64,000 nucleotides of DNA from an uncultured Bryobacterales bacterium (lineage in GTDB: Bacteria; Acidobacteriota; Terriglobia; Bryobacterales; UBA6623): NCBI GenBank assembly GCA_951813605.1, contig OX638379.1, positions 186,001 to 250,000 of the forward strand, read 5' to 3'. The position numbers were made by a program, and so were the translations under genes. Below the pieces are notes generated by a model that saw only the letters and a program-made list of their open reading frames with translations, had not been told where the DNA came from and made no database searches. Below are positions 27,535 through 35,869 of the stretch, piece by piece (within the stretch, counting starts at the first letter, position 1; each line of letters begins with the position of its first letter).

Positions 27535-29100
27535 GTGATCCGCTGGACTAACCTCAAGACCTGGCTTCTGGCGACTCTGTGCGTCTTTGGCCCGGCCCAT
27601 GCGCTTGACTGCGACTCCCTCGCGGACCTGCAGCTTCCCGACATCCGCATCGAGCAGGCATCGCCGTCGAAAGGCGAGGAAGGCCCGAAGGAGAACCTGC
27701 CCGAAGGGGTAGTGTCCAGATCGCCCAGGGCTACGGTTCCTCATTGCAAGGTCGAGGGCGTGGTGGGGAGCGAAATTCGCTTCGAGGTGCTGTTGCCGGA
27801 CGATTGGAACGGCAAGTTCCTGATGGGCGGCGGGGGCGGCTTCGCGGGGAGCTTGGGCAATCAGGGCCGCTTCTCCGTGAACAGGGGATACGCGACAGCC
27901 TCCACTGACACTGGTCATCAAGGATCGGGCATTCGCGCCCGATGGGCCTACGGCAGGCCCGAGCGCCGCATCAACTACGGCTATCTAGGAGTGCATCGGA
28001 CCACCGAGACGGCCAAGGCGATCGTGCGAGCCTACTACGGGCGAGACGCGGAGTATTCGTATTTCTACGGTTGCTCGAACGGAGGGCGCCAGGCAATGAT
28101 GTCCGCGCAACGGTTTCCCGCGGACTTCGACGGCATTGTGGCAGGAGCGCCGGCGCATGATTTCAGCGGCGTCATGGCTGCGTTTGCCTACAACATGCAG
28201 CGCATCTTTCCGGATCCGCGCAACCTTGCCGAGCCAGTCATCACTGCGCAGAACCGCCAGCTCCTGGAATCCGAGATCTTGCGTCGCTGCGACGATCTAG
28301 ACGGCGTGAAGGACGGTTTTCTCGATGACCCGCGTGCATGCGGGTTCAAGCTCACGGATCTGCCGGTCTGCCCGGACAACGAACCAGCTGACCAATGCTT
28401 GACAATTCGCCAAAGGGAGGCGATTGCGGCGGTCTACAACGGACCGCGCAATTCGTCGGGATCGATCTATCCGGGCTTTCCCTTCGGCGGAGAGTCTTCC
28501 GCTGCGGCATGGCAGGGCTGGATCACAGGCCCCAGCCCTCAGCTGATAGAAGCCTTCGGGGAGCCGAGCTCGCAGTTCGGATTCGCGACGCAGGGGTTCA
28601 AGTACATTGTTTTCCAAGATCCGGAATTCGACTACTCGACCTACGATTTCGACGACTACGATCGCGACGCGGCTCACTTGGAGCGATTTCTAGACGCGAC
28701 TAACGCCGATCTCTCCGGTTTGAAGGAGGCGGGCGGCAAGCTACTGCTCTGGCACGGCTGGTCCGACGCGGCGCTGACGGCATTCGGTTCGATCGACTAC
28801 TTCGAGGAAGCCGAGAAACGCGATCCCTCCCTGCGCGACTACTTCCGCTTCTACCTAATGCCCGGAGTGTTCCACTGTGCCGGGGGCCCCGGGCCTGATC
28901 GCGTCGACTGGCTTGGCGCGCTGGAGGGATGGGTCGAGCGCGGGGAAGCGCCTTCCGACCTCGTGGCCACCAAGGTGGACAACGGCCGCGTCGCTAAGAC
29001 CCGCCCGCTATGTGTCTACCCCGAGCGTGCCGAGTACGGAGGGGGCGATCCGAACCAAGCAAGCAGCTACTCCTGTAGCCCGTCATCTACTTCCAGGTAG
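27535..29100 (+). CDS. Tannase/feruloyl esterase family hydrolase
   Basis: Secreted alpha/beta-hydrolase of 521 residues that hydrolyses gallate, ferulate or related aromatic esters. A GTG start at 27535 has an ideal AGGAGG. The signal peptide ends near PAHALDC. The family's disulfide-linked catalytic layout is present: C180-S181 in YFYGCSNGGRQ (nucleophile), the acid in WHGWSDAAL, and H-C in GVFHCAGGPGPD. The lid region between residues 215 and 400 has four further cysteines and the D-x-D-G-x-x-D calcium-like loop (DDLDGVKDGFLDDPR) known from the family. It stands alone and is likely used for plant or algal phenolic esters; the precise substrate is inferred. Confidence 0.93.
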   Translation: MIRWTNLKTWLLATLCVFGPAHALDCDSLADLQLPDIRIEQASPSKGEEGPKENLPEGVVSRSPRATVPHCKVEGVVGSEIRFEVLLPDDWNGKFLMGGGGGFAGSLGNQGRFSVNRGYATASTDTGHQGSGIRARWAYGRPERRINYGYLGVHRTTETAKAIVRAYYGRDAEYSYFYGCSNGGRQAMMSAQRFPADFDGIVAGAPAHDFSGVMAAFAYNMQRIFPDPRNLAEPVITAQNRQLLESEILRRCDDLDGVKDGFLDDPRACGFKLTDLPVCPDNEPADQCLTIRQREAIAAVYNGPRNSSGSIYPGFPFGGESSAAAWQGWITGPSPQLIEAFGEPSSQFGFATQGFKYIVFQDPEFDYSTYDFDDYDRDAAHLERFLDATNADLSGLKEAGGKLLLWHGWSDAALTAFGSIDYFEEAEKRDPSLRDYFRFYLMPGVFHCAGGPGPDRVDWLGALEGWVERGEAPSDLVATKVDNGRVAKTRPLCVYPERAEYGGGDPNQASSYSCSPSSTSR

Positions 29101-29182
29101 ATACGGCCTTGGGGCCGAGGATGCGATTCGAAACCGGGGATCGCGACCGGTTGCACTCTGACCAGCCGGATAGCGGACGAAA

Positions 29183-29203
29183 ACGCCCTCCGCTTCAGGG
29201 CGT
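29183..29203 (+). terminator. Possible terminator of the tannase gene
   Basis: Perfect 7-bp stem ACGCCCT/AGGGCGT around a 7-base loop, preceded by AAA and followed by CCCTTCG rather than a T run. It lies 80 bp after the tannase stop. It is weak as an intrinsic terminator. Confidence 0.35.
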
Positions 29204-29360
29204 CCCTTCGACGAGTGTCACCCCTGCTGAACGAGAGACGGAAAGACTCCACGCGAGAGGGTTCAGGCCGGGTGCCATTCGTCCGGGTCGGTTGCTCCGT
29301 TGCCAGGCGGGTAGAAAACCGAGCTAACGGCCGTTGCGGGATCATGTCCTCCGCATTTGA

Positions 29361-29398
29361 CATACATAGAATTCTTATGCATAATGCATCTAGGTATG
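29361..29398. promoter_or_regulatory. Extended dyad, probable PadR operator/promoter
   Basis: A 38-bp AT-rich stretch is identical to its own reverse complement at 28 positions. The outer arms are CATACATAG and CTAGGTATG, and the centre contains the perfect palindrome TTATGCATAA. It lies 40 bp upstream of the padR start. PadR regulators commonly bind such AT-rich inverted repeats in their own promoters, so autoregulation is the natural inference. Confidence 0.6.
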
Positions 29399-29438
29399 CG
29401 CTGACGCTCCGTGCCGTCAGCTAGGTAGCCTTTGAACC

Positions 29439-29789
29439 GTGAAGATTGGAAAGGACTTGGTGGCGGCGTCGGCGACCCCGCTCATCCTGGCCATCCTGAG
29501 CGAAGGCGAGAGCTACGGATACGCGATCCTGCGGCGGGTCGCCGAACTGTCGGGCGGCCGGTTGCAGTGGACAGACGGAATGTTGTACCCCGTTCTGCAC
29601 CGTCTCGAGCGCCTCGGGCAGATCGAAGGCCGCTGGGGCAAGTCGGCGAGTGGCAGGAAGCGCAGGTACTACCGGATTACGGCACAGGGAACGCGACAGC
29701 TCGTGGCGCTGCGCCGGCAGTGGCAAGTCGTCAACGAGACCCTGGGGGATATCTGGTTCGCAGCGTCTGAAGCGAGTGCCCAAGCCTAG
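29439..29789 (+). CDS. PadR-family transcriptional regulator
   Basis: A 116-residue winged-helix repressor. It starts at a GTG at 29439. TPLILAILSEGESYGYAILRRVAELSGGRLQWTDGMLYPVLHRLERLGQIEGRW is the complete PadR helix-turn-helix and starts one turn after the N-terminus; KRRYYRITAQGTRQL is the wing. The short C-terminal helix (QWQVVNETLGDIW) is the dimerisation element of the small PadR-s2 type. It is followed after 14 bp by a permease-prefix-domain membrane protein, the standard Acidobacterial pairing, and presumably represses this operon from the dyad upstream. The ligand is unknown. Confidence 0.94.
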   Translation: MKIGKDLVAASATPLILAILSEGESYGYAILRRVAELSGGRLQWTDGMLYPVLHRLERLGQIEGRWGKSASGRKRRYYRITAQGTRQLVALRRQWQVVNETLGDIWFAASEASAQA

Positions 29790-29803
29790 TAACGGAGGGA
29801 CTA

Positions 29804-31189
29804 ATGAATTCAGCCTTGCCGAGCGACCCGCATGGGTTGGAAGAGCGAATTGCCCTGTGGCGAGCTTACTTGCTGCGCCGCCAGTCGATTCGAGACGTCG
29901 ATGTGGACGAGTTGGAGGACCACCTGCGAGACCAAGCTGCCGAGCTGGCGGAAGCCGGCCTGGCGCCCGATGAGGCCTTCCTAGTCGCTGTCAAGCGCAT
30001 CGGCGATCTGGATGCACTGACACGCGAATTCGCCCGCGAACATTCCGACCGACTGTGGAAGCAGCTTGTCACATCCGGCAAGAGCGGTAGCCCAGCCGGT
30101 TGCTCAGCCGGCTCGGAGGCCTCCATCGTCCTTGCCCTCGCAGTGGTCGCGGCTCTGGCGATTAAGGTCCCGGCTTTGCTCGGGATCCCAATGGAGGATG
30201 GGAACGAGCTTTTTTACATTCGAAACATCAGCTTCTTCGTGCTGCCATGCCTCTTCGGGTACTTCGTGTGGAAGCGTCGGCTCGCTCCCCGCGCCTGTGG
30301 CAAGGCCGTGCTGGCCTTTGTAGCGGCGGCTTGCCTTGCCAATGTCTACCCGTTCGAGGAGGGATCCGCGACGGAGGTGCTCGTGGCGCTCCACTTGCCG
30401 ATCGCGCTCTGGCTGGTGGTCGGCATTGCCTACACAGGGAGCAGGTGGGGACACAGTGCAGACCGCATGAATTTCGTACGCTTTTCCGGCGAGCTGTTCA
30501 TCTACTACGTGCTCATCGCCTTGGGCGGCGGTGTCGTGACCGCATTCACCATGTTCACCTTTGCTGCGATCGGACTGGAGGCCGAGGCCCAGGGGCTGGC
30601 GCAGAGGTGGCTGATCCCGTGCGGGGCGTTGGGTGCCGCGATCGTCGCCGCATGGCTGGTCGAGGCCAAGCAAAGCGTGATCGAGAACATGGCGCCGGTG
30701 CTGACCCGCCTGTTCACGCCTCTTTTCGCCGCAGTGCTGGTCGTCTTCCTGGGGGCGATGGCGTGGACCGGAAACGTGGTTGACGTCGACCGTGGGATAC
30801 TCATCGGCTTCGACTTGCTACTGGTGCTCGTTCTCGGACTCCTGCTGTATGCGGTGTCGGCGCGGGACCCTCGTGCCAAGCCGGACGCATTCGACGCACT
30901 CCAGCTCCTTCTGGTGACAGCTGCGTTGGTGGTTGACATCGTGGCTTTGGCAGCCATCGGGGCGCGAATCTCCGAATTCGGATTCAGTGCCAACAAGGTT
31001 GCGGCGCTAGGGGAGAATCTGATTCTCTTGGTCAATCTTTCTTGGTCGGCATGGCTATACCTGAGGTTCCTGCGCGGTCGCGGTCCATTTTCCGACCTTG
31101 AACGCTGGCAGACCTCGTACCTGCCGGTTTATGCCGCATGGGCAGCGTTTGTGGTGCTCGCTTTCCCCCCGCTCTTCGGCTATGTCTGA
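29804..31189 (+). CDS. Membrane protein with N-terminal permease-prefix (HAAS-like) domain
   Basis: A 461-residue protein. Residues 1-85 form a helical, acidic cytoplasmic domain (VDVDELEDHLRDQAAELAEAGLAPDEAFLVAVKRIGD) of the kind called permease prefix domain 1, often found next to PadR. The rest has about ten hydrophobic segments, beginning with EASIVLALAVVAALAIKVPALLG, with no transport or enzyme motif. It is probably a PadR-controlled envelope-stress or transport component, but this is inference from gene context. It starts 14 bp after padR with GGAGGG before the ATG. Unlike many PadR partners, it lacks the MacB/FtsX permease core. Confidence 0.78.
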   Translation: MNSALPSDPHGLEERIALWRAYLLRRQSIRDVDVDELEDHLRDQAAELAEAGLAPDEAFLVAVKRIGDLDALTREFAREHSDRLWKQLVTSGKSGSPAGCSAGSEASIVLALAVVAALAIKVPALLGIPMEDGNELFYIRNISFFVLPCLFGYFVWKRRLAPRACGKAVLAFVAAACLANVYPFEEGSATEVLVALHLPIALWLVVGIAYTGSRWGHSADRMNFVRFSGELFIYYVLIALGGGVVTAFTMFTFAAIGLEAEAQGLAQRWLIPCGALGAAIVAAWLVEAKQSVIENMAPVLTRLFTPLFAAVLVVFLGAMAWTGNVVDVDRGILIGFDLLLVLVLGLLLYAVSARDPRAKPDAFDALQLLLVTAALVVDIVALAAIGARISEFGFSANKVAALGENLILLVNLSWSAWLYLRFLRGRGPFSDLERWQTSYLPVYAAWAAFVVLAFPPLFGYV

Positions 31190-31297
31190 TGACTGGCTCG
31201 TGGCTTCCGTCCGCGGTTGGCCCAGCTGCCTCGGCGAGGTTGGATAAGCTGGGGATTCCCGGGCGCGGCCAAGAGAGCCGCACGCCCGGTACAGAGC

Positions 31298-31996
31298 ATG
31301 ATCATCCCTTGCATTGACTTGATGGGCGGCAAGGTCGTCCAACTCGTTCGAGGAAGGGAAAAGGCCCTGGAAGGCGAGTCCCCGGAAACCATGCTGGAAC
31401 GATTCGCAGCGTTTCCCGTGGTGCAGATTATCGATTTAGACCAAGCTATCGGACAAGGGTCGAACCTGCGCATCGTTAGGCGGATCGCGGGGCAAGCCCG
31501 CACTTGGGTTGGGGGCGGTGTAAGGACAGTGCGCCGCGCCGAAGAACTGATCGACAGCGGGGCCGAACGAGTCATCGTAGGCACCTCTGCTTTTGTCGAA
31601 GACGGCCCGGATGTCCCGTTCTTGGAATGCCTCGCAAGTGCGATCGGAAGGCGCAGGGTCATCGTCTCATTGGATTCGATGAACGGGCGCATCGTCGTGA
31701 AAGGGTGGCGGGAATCGACGCAGCTCGCTGCAGAAGAGGTGATATCCCGTTTCGAGCAGTACTGCGGGGCCTTTCTATGCACCTACGTTGACAAGGAAGG
31801 CACGATGGAGGGAACGGACTTGGACTGGTACCGCAGGCTGAGGGCCGCCACGGACCATGAGATAACTGCTGCCGGAGGGATCGCCACTCTCCAGGAAATC
31901 CGGGCCCTGATGGACGTCGGAGTCCATACGGCGCTGGGCATGGCAGTCTATACCGGGCGCCTGGCCCTAGAAGACCTGGCGGCGATTCAAGGCTAG
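31298..31996 (+). CDS. HisA-like phosphoribosyl isomerase, orphan
   Basis: Half-barrel-repeat TIM barrel of 232 residues, closest to HisA (ProFAR isomerase of histidine synthesis). D7 in MIIPCIDLMGGKVVQL and D126 in VIVSLDSMNGRIVVKGW are at the general acid/base positions of HisA. VGGGVRTVRRAEELIDSGAERVIVGTSAF and ITAAGGIATLQEIRALMDVGV are the two phosphate-binding halves. It is not in a his operon; neighbours are PadR-system and transsulfuration genes. It may be the genome's HisA, a dual HisA/PriA-type enzyme, or a paralogue. The ATG at 31298 starts the barrel; an upstream in-frame start at 31217 adds an unrelated Arg-rich leader. Confidence 0.8.
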   Translation: MIIPCIDLMGGKVVQLVRGREKALEGESPETMLERFAAFPVVQIIDLDQAIGQGSNLRIVRRIAGQARTWVGGGVRTVRRAEELIDSGAERVIVGTSAFVEDGPDVPFLECLASAIGRRRVIVSLDSMNGRIVVKGWRESTQLAAEEVISRFEQYCGAFLCTYVDKEGTMEGTDLDWYRRLRAATDHEITAAGGIATLQEIRALMDVGVHTALGMAVYTGRLALEDLAAIQG

Positions 31997-32367
31997 GCCA
32001 CCCACCGGCCGGGAGCATCTGCAGCTTCCCGCGACATCAGATTTGCAACCGGGGGTCTATTGACTGGTCCGAGAGTCGAGGCCAGTCGGCACGGTGCGGA
32101 CACAGCGCCTCGCGGAGTCTGACGGATGACGCAGGGCCCGCTCAATTCCATACTCCCGCGTGTCGTCGGCGCGCCGTCGCGACCAGCCTCTGCGACATCA
32201 AGTTATCCCAGACGAACCGATCACGAGCGCCGCAACCATTCAATCGGTTCAGCGAATTGGATGAAGACCTGCCCTGATGGCCCGGAGGCAACGGTCGGAC
32301 CGCTTTCGAGGAGCAAACGAAGTTCCGAATTTCAAGGGGCAACCGATTAGACTGTCGGTTCCCAGGG
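31997..32367. other. Intergenic region, nothing seen
   Basis: About 370 bp between convergent genes (the HisA-like gene and a transsulfuration gene). I found no gene, T-tailed hairpin or repeat. Confidence 0.5.
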
Positions 32368-33570
32368 CTATTGGAGCGAATCGAGAGCCTGCACGACATC
32401 CTCGGCGATGTCGTCCGGGTCTTCGATCCCGACGGAGAACCTGACCAAGTTATCCCGGATGCCCAGCTGCTTTCTCCTCTTCGCACCTATGTTCCGGTGC
32501 GTTGTCGTGGCAGGGTGCGTGATCAACGAATGCACGTCCCCCAAGCTGAGCGTGCGGACCACGAGCTTTAGAGCGTTCATGAAGCGAAACGTCCCCTCTC
32601 TGCCGGCGTCTCGCACTTCGAAGCCCACCATCCCGCCGAACATAGTCTCGCCGTCCGAGTTTCGATTGAACAGGCGCTCGGCCACGGACTTGTCCGGATG
32701 ACAGTCTAGACCCGGATAGTAGACGGTGCCGACTCGCGGATGTTGCTCCAGAACCTTGGCAACTTGGAGGGCATTGCGGCAATGCTGTTCCATCCGCAGG
32801 GGCAGCGTCTTGATGCCGCGAGTCGCAAGAAAGCACTGGAACGGCCCAAGGTTCGGGCCGAGATGCCGGCCCAGTTCCTGCATGTATTCGACATTCGGCT
32901 CGTGACACGCTGCGATACCTCCGAGCACGTCGGCGTGCCCTGCCAGATACTTGGTCGCGCTATGAACCACGACAGCCGCTCCCAAAGCGAGGGGTCGGCT
33001 CAAGGCGGGTGTCGTGAACGTTGCGTCGACCACCACCGGCACGCCATGATCGTGTGCGATCTCGCAGATCGAATCGAGCGCCGGCACCCGCAGCAGCGGA
33101 TTCGATATCGTCTCGACCAGCACGCAGCCGGTGTCGGTCGTATCCAAGGCGCGCTTGACGGCATTCAGGTCGCAGGAGTCCACCACCCTGGCGATCACAC
33201 CTTGCTGCTCCATCAGTTGCAGCAATTGAAACGTCTGACCGAACAGCACGTTCGCAGCAAGAATCGTGGGCGGCCGGTCGCGGAGTGCTGTAAGCAATCC
33301 GATGTGGATCGCTGCCATGCCCGAACTGCATGCCAGTGCAGTGCCGCTTGCCTCGAGCGCGCACATCTGACGCTGGAGGGCGTCGGCCGACGGATTGCCG
33401 TAGCGTTGGTACACGAAGCCCTCGAGTTCGCCGTTCGCCACCGCGGTCAGGTCCCGTGCGCTTCCGTAATGGAAGCTCGCGGCCATTTCGACCGCGGGAG
33501 CCGAAGGCACGTAGGGTCTGCTCCCGGCCTGTTGCATGCAACTGTGAATGGCTAGTGTCTGCTGCTTCAT
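32368..33570 (-). CDS. Cys/Met-metabolism PLP enzyme (second gene of a pair)
   Basis: Transsulfuration-family (cystathionine gamma-synthase/lyase, sulfhydrylase, methionine gamma-lyase) enzyme of 400 residues. HSATKYLAGHADVLGG holds the PLP-lysine. FVYQRYGNPSADALQRQMCALEASG contains the R-Y-x-N-P-T-like cofactor-phosphate loop of the neighbouring subunit. VETISNPLLRVPALD and VVVDATFTTP follow, with the SLG motif near the C-terminus (TLSLGDVHSLITHPATTTHR). The ATG at 33570 overlaps the stop of the upstream paralogue by 4 bp, so translation is coupled. Which reaction it catalyses cannot be decided from motifs alone. Confidence 0.88.
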   Translation of the reverse strand: MKQQTLAIHSCMQQAGSRPYVPSAPAVEMAASFHYGSARDLTAVANGELEGFVYQRYGNPSADALQRQMCALEASGTALACSSGMAAIHIGLLTALRDRPPTILAANVLFGQTFQLLQLMEQQGVIARVVDSCDLNAVKRALDTTDTGCVLVETISNPLLRVPALDSICEIAHDHGVPVVVDATFTTPALSRPLALGAAVVVHSATKYLAGHADVLGGIAACHEPNVEYMQELGRHLGPNLGPFQCFLATRGIKTLPLRMEQHCRNALQVAKVLEQHPRVGTVYYPGLDCHPDKSVAERLFNRNSDGETMFGGMVGFEVRDAGREGTFRFMNALKLVVRTLSLGDVHSLITHPATTTHRNIGAKRRKQLGIRDNLVRFSVGIEDPDDIAEDVVQALDSLQ

Positions 33571-34745
33571 GCTGCCTCCAGCGCCTGCCGGAGGTCGGCG
33601 AGGATGTCGGCGATGTGTTCCGCTCCAATGGAAAGCCGCACTAAGCCGTCGGTGATTCCCAGGTCCGCCCGTGCCTCCGCACTGAGCATGCGATGCGTTG
33701 CGCTGGAGGGATGAAGCGCTAGGGTGGTCAGGTCCCCGATGCTAGCCGATGTAGCGACCAGCTTCAGGCGATCCACGAAATCATAGGCACCTTCCTCGCC
33801 TCCCCGCACATCGACTCCGATGGCTCCGCCAGCTTGGCCCGGGGGCATCAGTTTCGCGACCGCCTCTGCATCAGGATGCATCGGATCTCCCGGGAAAAGG
33901 ATGCGTTCGACGGCCGGATGGTCCTTGAGGGCCTCGTAGACCATCTGCGCGTTGGCGCAATGACGGCGCATACGCAGCGATAGCGTCTTCACGCCCCGCA
34001 TGACCAGGAACGCTTCGAACGGCCCTAGATTGCCACCTAGGCAGCGGTGCGCTTGCCGTAGCGCTTCATGGTGCCGCCGCGGGGCGGCTACGAGGCCGGC
34101 CAGCACATCGCCGTGGCCGCCCAAGTACTTGGTGGCGCTATGGATCACCAAGTCTGCGCCATGCTCGAAAGGCTTCATCAGCAGCGGCGTGAATGTGTTG
34201 TCAACCAAGAACAACGCGTCATTGGCCTTGGCGATCTCGCTGACTCGATCGAGGTCAGCGACTCGAAGGCAAGGGTTGGAGACGGTCTCGGTAATCAGCA
34301 GGGCCGGCCGGACTTCTCGCACCGCCCGTTCGACCGCGTCTAGATCGCAGAAGTCGCAAAACCTAACCTCGATTCCGGAAGGCCGCAGCACTGATCTCAG
34401 CAGCTCGAGAGACCCCCCGTACAGCACATTCGCGGCAACTATCGACTGCCGGCGGTCAAGTAGGCTTGCCATGAGGGCGAGGTGCACTGCTGCCATCCCG
34501 GAAGCAGTGGCGAATGCACCGTCCGTGCCTTCCAGAGTCGCGACCTGTTCTTCCAGCGCACTCGTACTAGGGTTGCCCATCCGGGAATAGGTTTCGCCGG
34601 GCCGCCGGTCGGCGAACACGTCCGCGAGTTCCTCCATCGTGTCGTAGAAGAAACTCGAAGAGGCGTAGACAGGAGTCGATACGGGAATGTAATCGCCGAG
34701 CTTTCGACGGTCTCCAGCGTGTACAAGCGTTGTTTGAGTCTTCAT
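33567..34745 (-). CDS. Cys/Met-metabolism PLP enzyme (first gene of a pair)
   Basis: Paralogue of the gene after it, 392 residues. HSATKYLGGHGDVLAGLV carries the PLP-lysine. YSRMGNPSTSALEEQVATLEG has the R-x-x-N-P-T-type phosphate loop, where the usual Tyr is Met here, as also seen in some family members. ETVSNPCLRVADLDRV and LVDNTFTPLLMKPFEHGADLV are typical of cystathionine gamma-lyase/synthase. The ATG at 34745 begins with KTQTTLVHAGD, the standard family N-terminus. Upstream in-frame codons add no domain. As a coupled pair they could run consecutive or opposite steps of transsulfuration, or form a hetero-oligomer. Confidence 0.9.
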   Translation of the reverse strand: MKTQTTLVHAGDRRKLGDYIPVSTPVYASSSFFYDTMEELADVFADRRPGETYSRMGNPSTSALEEQVATLEGTDGAFATASGMAAVHLALMASLLDRRQSIVAANVLYGGSLELLRSVLRPSGIEVRFCDFCDLDAVERAVREVRPALLITETVSNPCLRVADLDRVSEIAKANDALFLVDNTFTPLLMKPFEHGADLVIHSATKYLGGHGDVLAGLVAAPRRHHEALRQAHRCLGGNLGPFEAFLVMRGVKTLSLRMRRHCANAQMVYEALKDHPAVERILFPGDPMHPDAEAVAKLMPPGQAGGAIGVDVRGGEEGAYDFVDRLKLVATSASIGDLTTLALHPSSATHRMLSAEARADLGITDGLVRLSIGAEHIADILADLRQALEAA

Positions 34746-35136
34746 GCAGTTCCCGGCAGCAAACTCTGAGTATAGCCGTGGGCCTTTCGTCGCGAATTCA
34801 CTGGATTGCCCGACCTCCCGGCCGCAATCTTCCGGCGAGCCGCTGACCCGTTCTTGGAACTGCAGCAGCACGCCTCGACCCGACCAACTGTCGCTCGCGG
34901 ACAGGAAATTTCAAGCACGCCCTCGTCAGAGCTGCACGCTGCCGGCGGTCTTTCGGTCGACCGCGACTCAGGGCCGGTTCGCCCGGGATCGACTTGTTCG
35001 CCACAGGCCAACATCTTTTGCGCGGCAGTGCACCCGCTGAACGAACCATTGGCAAAGCGGCCAGGTTGACCGGGCGATACCCGCGCGACAATGGCTACGC
35101 CAACTGTTCCCGGAAGGCAGTCTCGGCAGAGCCAGT
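34746..35136. other. Intergenic region upstream of the transsulfuration pair
   Basis: About 390 bp. I checked for SAM-I and SAM-II riboswitch-like cores on the reverse strand ahead of 34745 and saw none. No gene or repeat was recognised. Confidence 0.45.
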
Positions 35137-35859
35137 TCACTGCCCACTTTGCCGCTCGCCTTCGGAACTCGCCCTCGGGACGCCGCCAGCAGGCGAGTCC
35201 CCGCCCGTACTCGCGGAGTCCAAGTACCGGCGAACGACCCTGCCAACGTAGTCAATGGTCTCCGCGTACGGCGGCATTCCGCCGTGGTCGGCAACCGTCC
35301 CTGGCCCGGCGTTGTACGCGGACAGAGCCTTGACGAGTTGGTCCCTGTCGCCGTCGAAGCGCTGTAGCAATCGCTTCAGGTACAGTGTCCCGCCGGCGAG
35401 GTTTTCCGAGATATCATTCGGGTCCACTCCAAGCTCGGCCGCCGTCTCGGGCATCAACTGCATCAATCCGATTGCGCCAGCAGGGGATACCGCATCCTGC
35501 CGAAACCCGGATTCCGTCCACGCGACGGCGCTCACCAAGTCGATCGGAAGGCCTGCCTCGGCCGCGATTCGCTCGATTTCCCTGTGCAGGCTAGCCTGCG
35601 CTTTCGAGTTGGGCGCGGTTCCGTCGTTTGCGGGCCCGGTGATGAGTCGATCCCGGTCGGGCTCGATGCGCGCCACTTCCTCGAGCGGGACTGCAATCCA
35701 GCCGCCGTTCGATGTCAGCAGCCGGACGCCATCCGAAATCCTTTCGTAGCGGTCTGCGATCAGACGGAAGCCGTTTCGCAGAATCACGGTCTCCGCTGTT
35801 GCCGAAGCCGACAGGATCAGAAGGCACGCCGCTAGACGCTGGGATCGACCTTGTTGCAT
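35137..35859 (-). CDS. Lytic transglycosylase (SLT, GH23-like) with N-terminal SH3-like segment
   Basis: Exported peptidoglycan-cleaving enzyme of 240 residues. The signal peptide covers residues 1-22 (RLAACLLILSASATAE). Residues 23-75 look like a small beta domain (ILRNGFRLIADRYERISDGVRLLTSNGGW), common before SLT domains in this group. The SLT domain has the catalytic Glu in E116-S-G-F (AVAWTESGFR), then AGAIGLMQLMPETAAELGV and LSAYNAGPGTVADHGG, all signatures of soluble lytic transglycosylases. The gene is divergent from threonine synthase with only a 10-bp gap between start codons, so promoters must overlap the coding starts or lie within the opposite gene. Confidence 0.92.
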   Translation of the reverse strand: MQQGRSQRLAACLLILSASATAETVILRNGFRLIADRYERISDGVRLLTSNGGWIAVPLEEVARIEPDRDRLITGPANDGTAPNSKAQASLHREIERIAAEAGLPIDLVSAVAWTESGFRQDAVSPAGAIGLMQLMPETAAELGVDPNDISENLAGGTLYLKRLLQRFDGDRDQLVKALSAYNAGPGTVADHGGMPPYAETIDYVGRVVRRYLDSASTGGDSPAGGVPRASSEGERQSGQ

Positions 35860-35869
35860 ACTTGCGTAC

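Larger units (their letters stand above)
29101..29438. other. Intergenic region with terminator-like hairpin and PadR operator
   Basis: About 338 bp. It contains a short hairpin at 29183-29203 after the tannase gene and an AT-rich dyad at 29361-29398 before padR, listed separately. No gene is seen. Confidence 0.5.

Noticed and set aside
29109..29180. tRNA-like stretch after the tannase gene on the reverse strand
   Set aside because: A GGTTTCGAATC sequence resembles a T-arm, but no acceptor or anticodon stem can be formed.
34746..35136. SAM riboswitch ahead of the transsulfuration pair
   Set aside because: The conserved SAM-I core and SAM-II pseudoknot sequences were not found on the reverse strand.
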